Below are positions 8,605-17,902 of a stretch of 64,000 bases of DNA, in pieces; the first letter of the stretch is position 1; each line of letters starts with the position of its first letter. Source of the DNA: Ahniella affigens (GTDB lineage: Bacteria; Pseudomonadota; Gammaproteobacteria; Xanthomonadales; Ahniellaceae); contig NZ_CP027860.1 of assembly GCF_003015185.1 (NCBI RefSeq), positions 1,240,001 to 1,304,000 of the forward strand, given 5' to 3'. Made by a program: the position numbers and the translations under genes. The notes under the pieces are model-generated. The model saw nothing but the letters and a program-made list of their open reading frames with translations, made no database searches and was not told the origin of the DNA.

Positions 8605-10899
8605 CTATTCGAAGCTGTTGGCAAACACACTGTCGATGACCATTGGAACCGTGAGGACAAAAGCACCCCGTCCCAGCGTGCCGGCAAACAATTTCTGCTG
8701 GGTTGCATCGAATCGTAGATCAAAGACCAGCACGTTTGGCAGGCTTTGCCCGAACAGCGACCACGTAGCCGCATTGACCGGCGTCGCGTATACGCCCGAT
8801 CGTGTTCCAACGGCTACCTGATCGCCGGCTTGCAGTTCCATGAATTCGATCGTGCGAAAGTCGAAGGCGCTGATCGACGCAATATTGCCGGTCACGTCCG
8901 TCCAACTCGTGCCGCCATCGATCGTCCGGAAAATCTGATTGTCGTCGACCGCAAACGCGATGTTGACATTGTCTGGATCGATAGCGACGTCAGTAATCGC
9001 CGCAGCGCCGGCCGGCAACGCTGCGGTCGCCGCAAAGGCGCCGCCGCCCGTGCGCTTGAACACGGCAGCGCCACTGCCGATGTAAGCCGCACTCGCATCA
9101 GCACGAACGCCATGGGCGACCGCACCGCGATTTGAGCCGGGCGTGCTGATCGTAGTCAACGTGGGGCTGCCGCTGGTCACGTTGTTGATTTCGTACATGT
9201 TGCTGGCACCGCCAATCATGAGGCGGTCGGCGCTGGCAACGCTCAGCTCGATGGGTGTGACAAATTGGGCGTCGCCAATGCCCGGCAGGCCGGTATTGCC
9301 GGTCTGGCTGTTTGCTGCACTAAACGTGCGGCGGGCAGGGCCACCCCAGTTTTGGGATGACGTATAGCGAAAGCTGGAAGTTGGGGCGAGCGTGCGGTCG
9401 TCCGCCAGTACGTCACCACCATCGCCGCCCGATATGAAGCGCCAGACCAGGTTGCCAGGCGTATCGACAATATGCGTACCATTGTCCTGAGTGCCGGCGA
9501 TCGCGATGTTGGACACCGCGTCGTGATCCAGATCGTGGATTTCCATGACCGTCAGATTGCCGATGACCGATGTCCACGTTCCGGAATTGGTGCGCGGTGA
9601 CACGCGACGATAGATGCCGCCATCGTCGGTCTCAAGCAGGTTGCCACCGCCATCAAAGACCAAGTCGCGCGAGTCGGCATGCGGGGCGGTATTACCGGCA
9701 TTGGAATCTACAATCGGGACAAACTGACTACCCAGAGCCAGGCTCGCGTCGCCGCGGTGCACGTTGCCCGTGAACGGGCTGGCCGTGATGCGATCGCCGG
9801 AAACATAGACGATATTGGTGTCAGTCGGATCCGCAGCAATCGCAGAATTGACGCCACCCTGACCACCAGGGTGAATGGTCGGCACGTCCATCGCGGTCCA
9901 GGTGGCACCTTGATCTGGTGACCGAAACACGCCAGCCAATGCACCTGAATTCACTACTGCAACGAAGACGACGCCCGTTGGACCTACCGCGAACTTGATT
10001 GTTGACGTTGAACTGCTGAGCCCTGTCACGCCCGCCGTGATATTCGTCCAACTCGCGCCAGAATCAGGCGAGCGGAGTAACTGCGGCGAGGCACCCCGCA
10101 CCGAGATATAAAAACGGCTGTTGTTGGACGGGTCGGCTACCAGATCGGCATTGGCGCCAGTGGGCAAGCCACCGGTGCCCGAGGCAAGCGTCCAGTTGGC
10201 GCCGGTGTCGATCGAGCGAAACAAACCCGCTGTCGTTGCCGCCATCAGGATATTGCCGCGCGCCGCCACTGCGAGCACCTTGCGGCCCAACAGCGTGCTG
10301 CCACCGAGCAAGGTCCAATTGGTGCCTCCATCGGTGGTGCGATAGACGCCCAACTCATCATCACCGCGCTGCGCGAAATTGCTGAGTCGGCCGATACCGG
10401 CAATCAACGTATTGAAATTGCTGTCGGTCGCATCGAATTCAATCGACGTAATCGACTGCGAGGGCAGCTCGTCGGATTGCGGGGTCCAGGTTGGATTCGC
10501 GGCTTGAGCATCAGTCGTTTTCCAGATACCGCCGTTCACGCTTCCGGCATACAGGATGTTGAGATTGGTCGGATGGGGCGCAACCGCGTTGACGGCACCG
10601 CTGACCCGATTGTCTGGTGGCACGATCACCTGGGCTGACCGCGTCGGCGAGGGGCCTATGGATACCCACACCGGATCTGCGCCACGGATGACGGGGCGCG
10701 GTGGCGGCATCGTCTGTGGGCGAAACTCGTTCGGATCGACCGGCTCGGCATCGGACAGATCGTCCTCAACGGCTGCCGTTGCCGCTCGGAACGGTAACCC
10801 GTTGTCCAGGCCATTACACATGAGTGGCGTTTCCGCTCGGGCGAGGCTGGTGGTTAAGGCAAGGATTCCGGCAATACGAACCGTCTTCGGCAACATCAT
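8605..10899 (-). CDS. Secreted BNR/sialidase-type beta-propeller protein with FANSFE tail
   Basis: 764 residues from ATG 10899, with GGAG about 12 bases upstream; the ATG next to it is equally possible. A signal peptide (MMLPKTVRIAGILALTTSLARA) is followed by repeats with Asp/Ser-box character, for example STDGGTNWTLLGG-like segments such as TTDGGTNW, SIDTGANW, SPDSGASW, SPDQGATW and TIDGGTSW. These mark BNR/exo-sialidase-like or VPS10-type propellers. No sialidase active-site signature (FRIP) is visible, so an enzymatic role is not supported. The C-terminus VFANSFE matches the tail found on other exported proteins in the window. Probably secreted or surface-attached. Confidence 0.82.
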   Translation of the reverse strand: MMLPKTVRIAGILALTTSLARAETPLMCNGLDNGLPFRAATAAVEDDLSDAEPVDPNEFRPQTMPPPRPVIRGADPVWVSIGPSPTRSAQVIVPPDNRVSGAVNAVAPHPTNLNILYAGSVNGGIWKTTDAQAANPTWTPQSDELPSQSITSIEFDATDSNFNTLIAGIGRLSNFAQRGDDELGVYRTTDGGTNWTLLGGSTLLGRKVLAVAARGNILMAATTAGLFRSIDTGANWTLASGTGGLPTGANADLVADPSNNSRFYISVRGASPQLLRSPDSGASWTNITAGVTGLSSSTSTIKFAVGPTGVVFVAVVNSGALAGVFRSPDQGATWTAMDVPTIHPGGQGGVNSAIAADPTDTNIVYVSGDRITASPFTGNVHRGDASLALGSQFVPIVDSNAGNTAPHADSRDLVFDGGGNLLETDDGGIYRRVSPRTNSGTWTSVIGNLTVMEIHDLDHDAVSNIAIAGTQDNGTHIVDTPGNLVWRFISGGDGGDVLADDRTLAPTSSFRYTSSQNWGGPARRTFSAANSQTGNTGLPGIGDAQFVTPIELSVASADRLMIGGASNMYEINNVTSGSPTLTTISTPGSNRGAVAHGVRADASAAYIGSGAAVFKRTGGGAFAATAALPAGAAAITDVAIDPDNVNIAFAVDDNQIFRTIDGGTSWTDVTGNIASISAFDFRTIEFMELQAGDQVAVGTRSGVYATPVNAATWSLFGQSLPNVLVFDLRFDATQQKLFAGTLGRGAFVLTVPMVIDSVFANSFE

Positions 10900-11060
10900 A
10901 GGTGAAGGATCTCCGTCTCCAGGCGGACAGTGGCGTGAGGTGCGCACGGATTGCAAGTGCCTTTCGCCAAGGGCGCGCTACTTCTCAGCGTGCGATAACG
11001 ATTGTTGATTGGCGTCATGGCTGTTCGATGGGTGTACCGGTCGCTTGGGAGGCTCGGTGA

Positions 11061-11157
11061 TTCGTGCATCGAATGATTGGTGGCGCAGCGCGACCTCGAT
11101 TACCGCGCACTGTCGCAAGTAGCCGTCTCCCCCAGCCCGCTCTCACTCGCGTGGGAG
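11061..11157 (+). repeat. Dispersed palindromic element, copy 2a
   Basis: Diverged copy: ttcgtgcatc...cgcgcactgtcg followed by caagtagccgtctccccc and ctctcactcgcgtgggag. It is followed directly by copy 2b. Confidence 0.8.
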
Positions 11158-11284
11158 TCAAGCTGCCCCTTTGGTGCGCTTATTCGCGCATCAAATTGTC
11201 AGCGACGATGCACGATTTTCACGACGGCACAGAGTGGCAAGTAGCCCTCTCCCCAGCCCTCTCCCACTCGCGTGGGAGAGGGAG
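11158..11284 (+). repeat. Dispersed palindromic element, copy 2b
   Basis: Left part cccctttggtgcgcttattcg, then gatgcacgattttcacgacgg, then core 11238-11284 with the palindrome ccctctcccactcgcgtgggagaggg. Nearly identical to copy 3b at 17.65 kb. Confidence 0.85.
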
Positions 11285-11423
11285 TCAATAGGTCTATCGT
11301 GTGTGTGATGAGCGCCGATTTCGAACTCGGTCGGTTCCAGTTCTCGGTCAGTGGCTGCGGCGCTGATGACGCTATCGGAGCGCGATGGTTGCTGCGAGGT
11401 CGCAAGCGCAGCCCTATTCGCGA

Positions 11424-13541
11424 TCACGCTGACTGGTCAGCGCACGTCACCCAGACTGGCGTGCCATTGAGCGCGGCGTTACCGGTGCCGCCATCGAGGT
11501 GCTCTGGATCGGTGAGATCGTTGCAGCTGACCCCGTTGACGTGCGCGGCGCGGTGCAACCGCACGCCGTCTTGTTGGTGCCCGAATCCATGCGGCAGCGA
11601 CACTACCCCAGGACGCACATCCGCGCTCAATACCACCTCGGTTTGGACGGTGCCCACACGCGAGCGAATTTGTACTGTCGCACCATCGACGATGCCGCGA
11701 CTTGCCGCATCTTCGGGATGCATCAGCAACTGGTGCCGGGGCTTGCCTTTGACCAGCCGTTCCGAATTGTGCATCCACGAGTTGTTGCTCCGCACATGGC
11801 GTCGGCCGATCAACTGTAGGGCATCGGTGGGCGCTGCCAGGCCGCCGCGAAGCCATGCTTGCACCGCGTCCTGCAGAAGCTGCCAGAGAAAATCCGGCGC
11901 AGCTTCAATGGCGCCAGATTCCGTTTGCAGCCGGCGCAACAGGCTCGGCTGCAGCGGTCCGAGATCAATGCCATGTTCGGACAGAACCAAGTCGGCCACT
12001 GTGAGCCCGCTTGATCCTTTGGCCAGACCTTGTGCCAGCACGGTCCTCGGGTCGGGCCATGGTTGGTGCGGTTCGCCGCGGGCGGCTTGCAGCCCGTGCG
12101 TCAAGCCTTGCAGGATCTGCCATTGCGGCAGCGCGCCGGCAGGCAGTGGCAGAATCGGTTGACTCAAGCGCGCAATCCGGCGGATCGCGAATGCATTGAA
12201 GAACAAGTCGTAGTGATCTTCGCCGAGATGTGACGGCGGCGGCAGTATCCAATGGGCGTGCCGAGTGGTTTCGTTGAGGTATGGATCAACAGCGACGTAA
12301 AGCGCCAATTGACTGATGGCCTGACCGAGACGCGCGCCATCTGGTGTCGACAACGCCGGGTTGCCCGCAACACTGATGAGCGCGCGAATCTGGCCAACGC
12401 CCGGGGTTTCGATTTCCTCGCGGAGTGCCGCCACGGGCAGTTCGCCACTGACTTCGGGCAGGCCGCGAACACGGGACTGCCAGCGTCCGCGCGAGCCTCG
12501 TGATGTGCCCGGCCCGGTAATCGGAAAGGCGGGCTCATTGGGCAAAACGCCGCCGGCGCGATCAAGTTGGCCCAGGTAGAGGTTGATCAGTTGGATCAGA
12601 TACTGACTGACTGTGCCGAAGCGTTGTGTCGACACACCCATGCGACCGTAGACGGCAGCGTTTGTTGCGCTGTAAAGCGTCTCGGCAACGGCGCGCGCGT
12701 CGGCCCGCGCAATGCCGGTTGGCGCGAGCAAAGCATCGGTGTCCAACGTGTCAATCAAGTCGAGTACGCGCTCGAATCCGCGCAGCTGGTTTGCATAGAC
12801 AGCCAGGCGCGGCGGGCCGATGCGCCGCAGTTCGGTGAGCAATGCCAATAAGAAGCAGAAGTCGCTAGCCGGGCGGATTGGCAGATGCTGACTGGCGATC
12901 GCTGCCGTCTCGGTGCGTCGCGGATCGACAACGATCAGGTGGCCGCGCTTTGCAATGGCTTTGAGTCGCTCGGTGACGTCGGCCGCCGTCATCAGGCTCC
13001 CATTCGACGCGAGTGGATTCGCGCCGAGCATCACAAACGTGTCAAGTTGGTCCAGATCCGGAATTGGCAACAGCCATTGGTGGCCGTACATTTGCCAGCA
13101 AACCAGTTGATGCGGCCACTGATCGACGGACGACGCGCTGTACAGATTGCGTGTCCCGACGGCGCGGGCCAGGAAGGGCACATAGGCCCCCAAGCCAAAG
13201 TGGTGCACGTTCGGATTGCCGAAGTACATGGCGACCGCGTCCCGCCCGGATTCGCTTTGGATCGCATGGAGTTCACGGCCGATTTCGGCAAACGCGAACT
13301 CCCAGCTGACGGGTTGCCAATCCGCGCCAACGCGCCGCATGGGTTGTTGCAAGCGGTCAGGATCGGCTTCGAGATCTAAAATCGCATTGCCCTTTGGGCA
13401 AATGTGGCCGCGGCTGAACGGGTCTTCGGGATCGCCATGTATGGCACGCAACGTGTCGCCGCGAAATCTGAATTCGAGCCCACAGATGGCTTCGCACAAC
13501 GGGCAGGCTCGATAGCGCAGGGTGTCGGTGGTCGGTTCCAT
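11424..13541 (-). CDS. Molybdopterin-dependent oxidoreductase (formate dehydrogenase/nitrate reductase superfamily)
   Basis: 705 residues from ATG 13541; the frame is open to 13640. The N-terminal [4Fe-4S] motif is Cys13-x2-Cys16-x3-Cys20-x27-Cys48 (CPLCEAICG...HICPKG). It is followed by the molybdopterin-guanine-dinucleotide binding fold (PVSWEFAFAEIGREL, VMLGANPLASNGS, VVDPRRTETA) and a C-terminal cofactor-binding domain (LLMHPEDAASRGIVDGATVQIRSRVG). No Tat signal, so it should be cytoplasmic. No partner subunit or FdhD-like gene lies beside it, so electron partner and substrate are open. The length and start CPLCEA.CG fit a group of stand-alone oxidoreductases annotated only by superfamily. 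Confidence 0.85.
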   Translation of the reverse strand: MEPTTDTLRYRACPLCEAICGLEFRFRGDTLRAIHGDPEDPFSRGHICPKGNAILDLEADPDRLQQPMRRVGADWQPVSWEFAFAEIGRELHAIQSESGRDAVAMYFGNPNVHHFGLGAYVPFLARAVGTRNLYSASSVDQWPHQLVCWQMYGHQWLLPIPDLDQLDTFVMLGANPLASNGSLMTAADVTERLKAIAKRGHLIVVDPRRTETAAIASQHLPIRPASDFCFLLALLTELRRIGPPRLAVYANQLRGFERVLDLIDTLDTDALLAPTGIARADARAVAETLYSATNAAVYGRMGVSTQRFGTVSQYLIQLINLYLGQLDRAGGVLPNEPAFPITGPGTSRGSRGRWQSRVRGLPEVSGELPVAALREEIETPGVGQIRALISVAGNPALSTPDGARLGQAISQLALYVAVDPYLNETTRHAHWILPPPSHLGEDHYDLFFNAFAIRRIARLSQPILPLPAGALPQWQILQGLTHGLQAARGEPHQPWPDPRTVLAQGLAKGSSGLTVADLVLSEHGIDLGPLQPSLLRRLQTESGAIEAAPDFLWQLLQDAVQAWLRGGLAAPTDALQLIGRRHVRSNNSWMHNSERLVKGKPRHQLLMHPEDAASRGIVDGATVQIRSRVGTVQTEVVLSADVRPGVVSLPHGFGHQQDGVRLHRAAHVNGVSCNDLTDPEHLDGGTGNAALNGTPVWVTCADQSA

Positions 13542-13711
13542 GCAAAGGCCGGTGTCAGGCTGAGAGAACTCGATCATAACCGGCAGACGCACTGGCGGCA
13601 TGCCGCGTTCGAACCGCGGGCTCATGCGTTGCCGAATCAATCACGTAGTTGATTGATTCTGGGCGGGGCGTCCATGGCCCGCACCGACTCTGAACGGGTT
13701 CAGCGTCACCC

Positions 13712-15022
13712 TCAATAGCCGCGGCACGCGCTCGGCATGTTGCGTTGAAAGACGGTATCGCTACTGCAAGTCCAAGATTGACCGGCGCCGGCGAGCGAGA
13801 GTGTCAAGATGGTGCCGTCCAGCTTGGATTGGTTAGTGTGATCAAGCGTCACCATTAGCAAACACTCGCGGCTGTCTTCGTAGATCTCACGACTGCCGAA
13901 TTCAATGCTCGAAAAGAATTGCCCTTGATACTGCGCTGCCGGTTGAAAGGACGCGTCGTCGTGGCTCGGGCATTGGTCGTCATGGTTGGTTCGAAAGTCT
14001 TGAACCTCGGCACGCAGGGCCGCAGTGTCGTTGAATACCTGTGTCAATTTCGCCCGAACGGTGTAGTCCTGATAGGCCGGTATTGCAATCGCCGCCATGA
14101 TGCCAAGAATCGGGATGGTGAAAAACGCGATGATCACCCCGATGATCACACCGACACCAGCGCCGCTCCGGCGTGATGGTTGGGTCGATCCCGCGCTGCC
14201 GGACTGATGCTTGTGAATGACGATGGTTTGTGCGCCGAGGTCATGCAAGGCCTGATGGCGCTCTGTGAACGCAGCGACGATATGGCCGACACCGTAAAAC
14301 GCGCCCGAGATCGCTGCGATCAAGTTTCGGATAAAGGCCGCGCCTACGGAGATGCGCTTTCCGTCGAGGTCGGCAACGCGGATGCCAAACAGGCGCTTGC
14401 CGGGGGTCATGCCGGATTCGCTTTGCTCGAAGTAAATGAAATAGACAGCGGGAAACACCACCATGATCAACATGATTCCTGAAAACAACAGGAGGTGCCC
14501 CATATCTTCATTGGTGCCGTTCTTGCCGGCGAGGCCGAGGCCGAACACCAGGCCGCTCAACAACGCAATTGCGGCAACCATGATTACAATCAGAATCAGG
14601 CGATCAATCAAATACGCGGCCAGTCTTGTCCAGAATGACGCGTAGTCCCACTGCACGGCAGACGGCGTCATCACCGGCGCATTTGGCGAGGCGTAAAAGT
14701 TCTCGGCGGGCCGGTCGGCGAGCGCTGGTGCGCCACTTCGAGCGGTGTGGTCCGCGCGTGCGACTGGGCTGCTTGCCGAGCGCTCTGGCAGCGCTGGCGG
14801 GAATCCAGCCGGTGGCGGTGTGCTACTCGCTGGCGGCAATTGCAATCCGAGCACTCGGGCTGCCTCCGGCCAAGGGAGCCACTTCTCCCAGCCCTCGCGC
14901 CAGACCATGGCCTTGCTGTGCCAATCGGGTGCCAACAGGGCGGCTTGCAGATCTTCCCGGCTCACAGGGCCGATCTGCTGGCGTGCGGCGTTGCTGTAGT
15001 AGTGATGCGCTTCGTTGGACAT
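13712..15022 (-). CDS. GYF_2-RDD-pilin-like fusion membrane protein
   Basis: 436 residues. Residues ~7-60 (YYSNAARQQIGPVSREDL...VWREGWEKWLP) match the GYF_2 domain; ~60-120 is a Pro-rich linker. Residues ~124-258 match the RDD family (FWTRLAAYLIDRLIL, two or three membrane helices, SGMTPGKRLFGIRV). From ~281 there is a type IV pilin-like helix (IPILGIMAAIAIPAYQDYTVRAKL) and a globular tail ending WTCSSD...MPSACRGY with the paired cysteines of pilin-like modules. RDD proteins are inner-membrane proteins; the fusion implies a membrane sensor or assembly factor. ATG 15022 chosen over 15034 because GYF_2 starts at once. Confidence 0.8.
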   Translation of the reverse strand: MSNEAHHYYSNAARQQIGPVSREDLQAALLAPDWHSKAMVWREGWEKWLPWPEAARVLGLQLPPASSTPPPAGFPPALPERSASSPVARADHTARSGAPALADRPAENFYASPNAPVMTPSAVQWDYASFWTRLAAYLIDRLILIVIMVAAIALLSGLVFGLGLAGKNGTNEDMGHLLLFSGIMLIMVVFPAVYFIYFEQSESGMTPGKRLFGIRVADLDGKRISVGAAFIRNLIAAISGAFYGVGHIVAAFTERHQALHDLGAQTIVIHKHQSGSAGSTQPSRRSGAGVGVIIGVIIAFFTIPILGIMAAIAIPAYQDYTVRAKLTQVFNDTAALRAEVQDFRTNHDDQCPSHDDASFQPAAQYQGQFFSSIEFGSREIYEDSRECLLMVTLDHTNQSKLDGTILTLSLAGAGQSWTCSSDTVFQRNMPSACRGY

Positions 15023-15274
15023 GGGCAGGCACAATCAGGTCGAAGCCGACAGGAACTGCTGGCGGCGGGCAATCGCGCCCGTATCGTGGCGTCGATGTTC
15101 AACGCTCATCATAAGGCCAGAATGCCTTGTCCGGGCAACCTTTGGGATGGTCAGCCCGGACTGCCCCTGTTCAGCCCGGACTGACGCATTGGGTGGGATG
15201 GCGCGCTCCGGCTGCGATGCGCAACGGGCGCTTGCTGGCAGGCAGCGCGCTGAATCGTCTGTAGCGGCGCGTGG

Positions 15275-16033
15275 CTACGGACTCACGCGCGCAAATCCGA
15301 GGAGACGCTCCATGCGCGACAAGACGTAGGAAAAGCGATTGACTTTGGCCGGAAATGCGCCGCGGTTGCCTTCGATGGTGTGGAGGTAGCCGCCATCAGT
15401 CTGCTGCAGCACAATGCCGACGTGGCCCTCCCAGCCTTTAGGACCAGGGCGCGTCCAGGCCACGATATCGCCAGGCTCAGCGCGTTGTTTTTGGATGTCG
15501 TAGGCCCAGCCGCGATCACGGCAGCGTCGATACAAATCGCGGGCGCCGACGGTGTAGCCAAACGGTGAGCCGGCGGCATGCTGATCAAAACACCAACTGA
15601 CGAACCCCGCGCACCAGTCTCCGGGCGGATCGGCCAAACCATTCAGATATTTCTTGACGTCCGGGCCCTGATTGTTGGCACCAGACTCGCCAGCCCCGGC
15701 GCTCATTTCATCCAGCGCTTCCCGAAGTGCGGCCCGGCCGCGATTGCTGCCGCCTTTGGGCAGAATGCTGCTGAAGTCGTGCAAGTCTGGATCGGGTACG
15801 GGATTTTGTTTCGGGTGCGTCATGGCCCACCAAGTCAACGGACCAACGACCCCGTCGACGACCAAAGGCTGGCCGCGCTCATCGACGTGCTGCGTCTGAA
15901 ACGCGCGCACTGCCAGGTTCACGTCGCGGTCGAAACTCGATTGCGACGCCTGCAAATAGCCGGCGGCATGAAGCAAAGTACTGAGCGTCTGAACCGCCTG
16001 GCCGGTCTGTCCCGCACTGATCGGAAGCTGCAT
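15275..16033 (-). CDS. Peptidoglycan-binding and CHAP-domain (amidase-like) protein
   Basis: 252 residues from ATG 16033, with AGGAG six bases upstream. Residues ~10-75 are a PG_binding_1 module (GQAVQTLSTLLHAAGYLQ...LAVRAFQTQH...VDGVVGPLTWWAM). Residues ~135-250 are a CHAP/NlpC-P60-like domain: nucleophile Cys in DWCAGFVSWCFD, His in GHVGIVLQ, and a downstream Asn in IEGNRGAF. Predicted to cleave peptide bonds in peptidoglycan. No signal peptide is visible, so export must use another route (lysis, a secretion system) or the protein acts inside. Stand-alone gene. Confidence 0.82.
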   Translation of the reverse strand: MQLPISAGQTGQAVQTLSTLLHAAGYLQASQSSFDRDVNLAVRAFQTQHVDERGQPLVVDGVVGPLTWWAMTHPKQNPVPDPDLHDFSSILPKGGSNRGRAALREALDEMSAGAGESGANNQGPDVKKYLNGLADPPGDWCAGFVSWCFDQHAAGSPFGYTVGARDLYRRCRDRGWAYDIQKQRAEPGDIVAWTRPGPKGWEGHVGIVLQQTDGGYLHTIEGNRGAFPAKVNRFSYVLSRMERLLGFARVSP

Positions 16034-16330
16034 GGATACTCCTGAGGGTTGGTTTGGCAATCGAAACAAATGAGCCAGCTGATGCTGGCCCAGGTCAGAA
16101 GTGTCCAAAGGTCGAGAAATCTCTCAGGGCCGACTCAACCGAACGGGAAGATGCCCCGGGCACCGGACACGTGCCGGACCCACAGCGTCGGCTATCCCAT
16201 CGGTCACCCCCACTTTTTGCATGTGCTTGCGCCTAGGGACCGTGGCAAGGTGTGAGACGCGTCGGGCCTTCACAAACCGCTCTGGCTGAGCGATGTTCAA
16301 CCAACAATGTGATCAAAGAAAGGGGAAACC

Positions 16331-17476
16331 ATGAATGCAAGTCGTCGTGACTTACTAAAGCTCGGGACGCTGGCCGCGGCTGGGTCATTCCTGCCCGCTG
16401 CGGCGCTGGCCAATGCCGGTTCCGGGGTGATCGAAAAAGCCGCTAAGCCGCTGCGGATCCTGATTCTTGGTGGCACCGGGTTTACCGGTCCGTTTCAGGT
16501 GAACTATGCGTTGGCGCGCGGCCACAAAGTGACGCTGTTCAATCGCGGCAAGCGGCCGTCGCCGGAATGGCCGGGCGAAGTCGAGCAATTGCATGGCGAT
16601 CGCAACACTGGTGATCTGAAATCGTTGGAAGGGCGAGAATGGGATGTCTGTATCGACAATCCGACCAGCCTGCCGTTCTGGGTCCGCGACGCCGGCAAAG
16701 TGCTGGCGGGCAAGGTCGGGCACTACCTGTTCATTTCGACCATCTCAGTCTATGCCGATGGCTCGAAACCGGGCATGACCGAAGATGCAAAATTGGCCGA
16801 ATACAAGGGCAAGGACGCCATGGCCGAAACCATGGAGACACTGCGCGCCGATATCGAGAATCTCTATGGTGCGCTGAAAGCGCTCAGCGAAGCCGAAGCC
16901 CACAAACAGTTTGGTGACCAGGTCACGATTGTGCGTCCCGGCTACATTGTGGGCCCACGTGACGAAACCGACCGATTCACCTATTGGCCAAAGCGGATCG
17001 CTCAAGGCGGCGAAGTGCTGGTGCCAGGCGACGGGTTGGATCCCGTCCAAATCATCGACGGTCGCGATTTGGGCGAATGGATGATCCGGCTCGCCGAAAA
17101 GGGGACGCGCGGGACGTTCAACGCCGTCGGGCCGGACTACGAGCTGACGATGGATTCGATGTTGCACGGATGTCATGCCGTGACCGGCGGCAAAGTCACA
17201 TTCACGCATTTCCCGGTGGCCGACATTCCGGAGGACGTGGGTCTGCCGATCTGGGTGCCGAGAGAAGGCACCCCATTCTCAGGTTATGGTGCGGTCAGCA
17301 ACGCCAAGGCCATCGCCGAGGGATTGACGTTCCGGCCACTGGCAACGACGGTGACCGAATTGCTGACGTGGTACCGGGCATTGCCCGCCGAGCGGCAAGC
17401 GGAAGTGCGTGCGGGGATCCCGCTCGACAAAGAAGCAGAACTGCTGAAGGCCTTCCACGCCAAACAAGGGGCGTAA
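16331..17476 (+). CDS. Tat-targeted NAD-dependent epimerase/dehydratase family protein
   Basis: 381 residues; agggg lies just before ATG 16331. The N-terminus has a twin-arginine motif (SRRDLLKL) and a hydrophobic stretch to ALANA. A Rossmann fold of the extended SDR family follows: nucleotide loop GGTGFTG (~47-53), HYLFISTISVYADG with Ser/Tyr positions of the active site, and RPGYIVGPRDETDRF. The Tat signal suggests that it folds with its NAD(P) in the cytoplasm before export. Substrate unknown; a nucleotide-sugar or isoflavone-reductase-like role cannot be chosen between. Followed by a weak hairpin and repeat elements. Confidence 0.85.
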   Translation: MNASRRDLLKLGTLAAAGSFLPAAALANAGSGVIEKAAKPLRILILGGTGFTGPFQVNYALARGHKVTLFNRGKRPSPEWPGEVEQLHGDRNTGDLKSLEGREWDVCIDNPTSLPFWVRDAGKVLAGKVGHYLFISTISVYADGSKPGMTEDAKLAEYKGKDAMAETMETLRADIENLYGALKALSEAEAHKQFGDQVTIVRPGYIVGPRDETDRFTYWPKRIAQGGEVLVPGDGLDPVQIIDGRDLGEWMIRLAEKGTRGTFNAVGPDYELTMDSMLHGCHAVTGGKVTFTHFPVADIPEDVGLPIWVPREGTPFSGYGAVSNAKAIAEGLTFRPLATTVTELLTWYRALPAERQAEVRAGIPLDKEAELLKAFHAKQGA

Positions 17477-17491
17477 TGGTGTGAGCGGACG

Positions 17492-17516
17492 AAGAACGTT
17501 CGGCGCAAGCGTTCTT
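17492..17516 (+). terminator. Weak terminator-like hairpin
   Basis: Arms aagaacg (17492-17498) and cgttctt (17510-17516), 11-base loop, 15 bases after the stop of the Tat-targeted gene. The T-rich part is inside the right arm, so strength is uncertain. Confidence 0.4.
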
Positions 17517-17540
17517 TGTCCAGTTGGGGTGCTGTTCGCC

Positions 17541-17651
17541 CGTTTTGGGAGCTTATTCGTGCGTCAAACTGTCAGTGACATTGCGCGATTTTCACGACGG
17601 CACAGTGTGGCAAGTAGCCCTCTCCCCAGCCCGCTTCCACTCGCGTGGGAG
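17541..17651 (+). repeat. Dispersed palindromic element, copy 3a
   Basis: gcttattcgtgcgtcaaactg, gcgcgattttcacgacgg, then the core from 17611 with cccgcttccactcgcgtgggag. Direct neighbour of copy 3b, to which it is about 90 percent alike by eye. Confidence 0.88.
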
Positions 17652-17820
17652 TCCAGCCGCCCCTTTGGTGCGCTTATTCGCGCATCAAACTGTCAGTGAC
17701 GATGCGCGATTCTTACGACGGCACGGTGTGGCAAGTAGCCCTCTCCCCAGCCCGCTTCCACTCGCGTGGGAGAGGGAGCGCTCCCTCCCCCCGCGAGCGC
17801 CGGGGGTGGGGGTACTTGCG
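17652..17820 (+). repeat. Dispersed palindromic element, copy 3b (long form)
   Basis: Core 17732-17778 plus a right extension (ctccctcccccc...gggggtggggg) ending tacttgcg at 17820. The end tacttgcg is the reverse complement of the cgcaagta found at the left end of other copies, so the full element is an interrupted palindrome. Confidence 0.88.
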
Positions 17821-17902
17821 GTCAGAATCGTCACCACACGCAAAGCTGTTGGTCAACATGAGCAATAGGCTAAGGCGCGTTCGATGGGAGGGTGATGGCT
17901 CG

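Larger units (their letters stand above)
10900..11423. other. Intergenic region with promoter side of the BNR-type gene and two repeats
   Basis: 524 bases between two minus-strand genes. I see no credible gene. About 11061-11284 is occupied by two tandem copies of the dispersed palindromic element; 10900-11060 must hold the promoter of the gene starting at 10899. Confidence 0.6.
17477..17902. other. Intergenic region made largely of tandem palindromic repeats
   Basis: 426 bases between two convergent genes. It holds a hairpin right after the upstream stop, then two direct copies of the dispersed element (17541-17820), then ~80 bases with nothing recognisable. Short open frames here are translations of the repeats. 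Confidence 0.7.
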
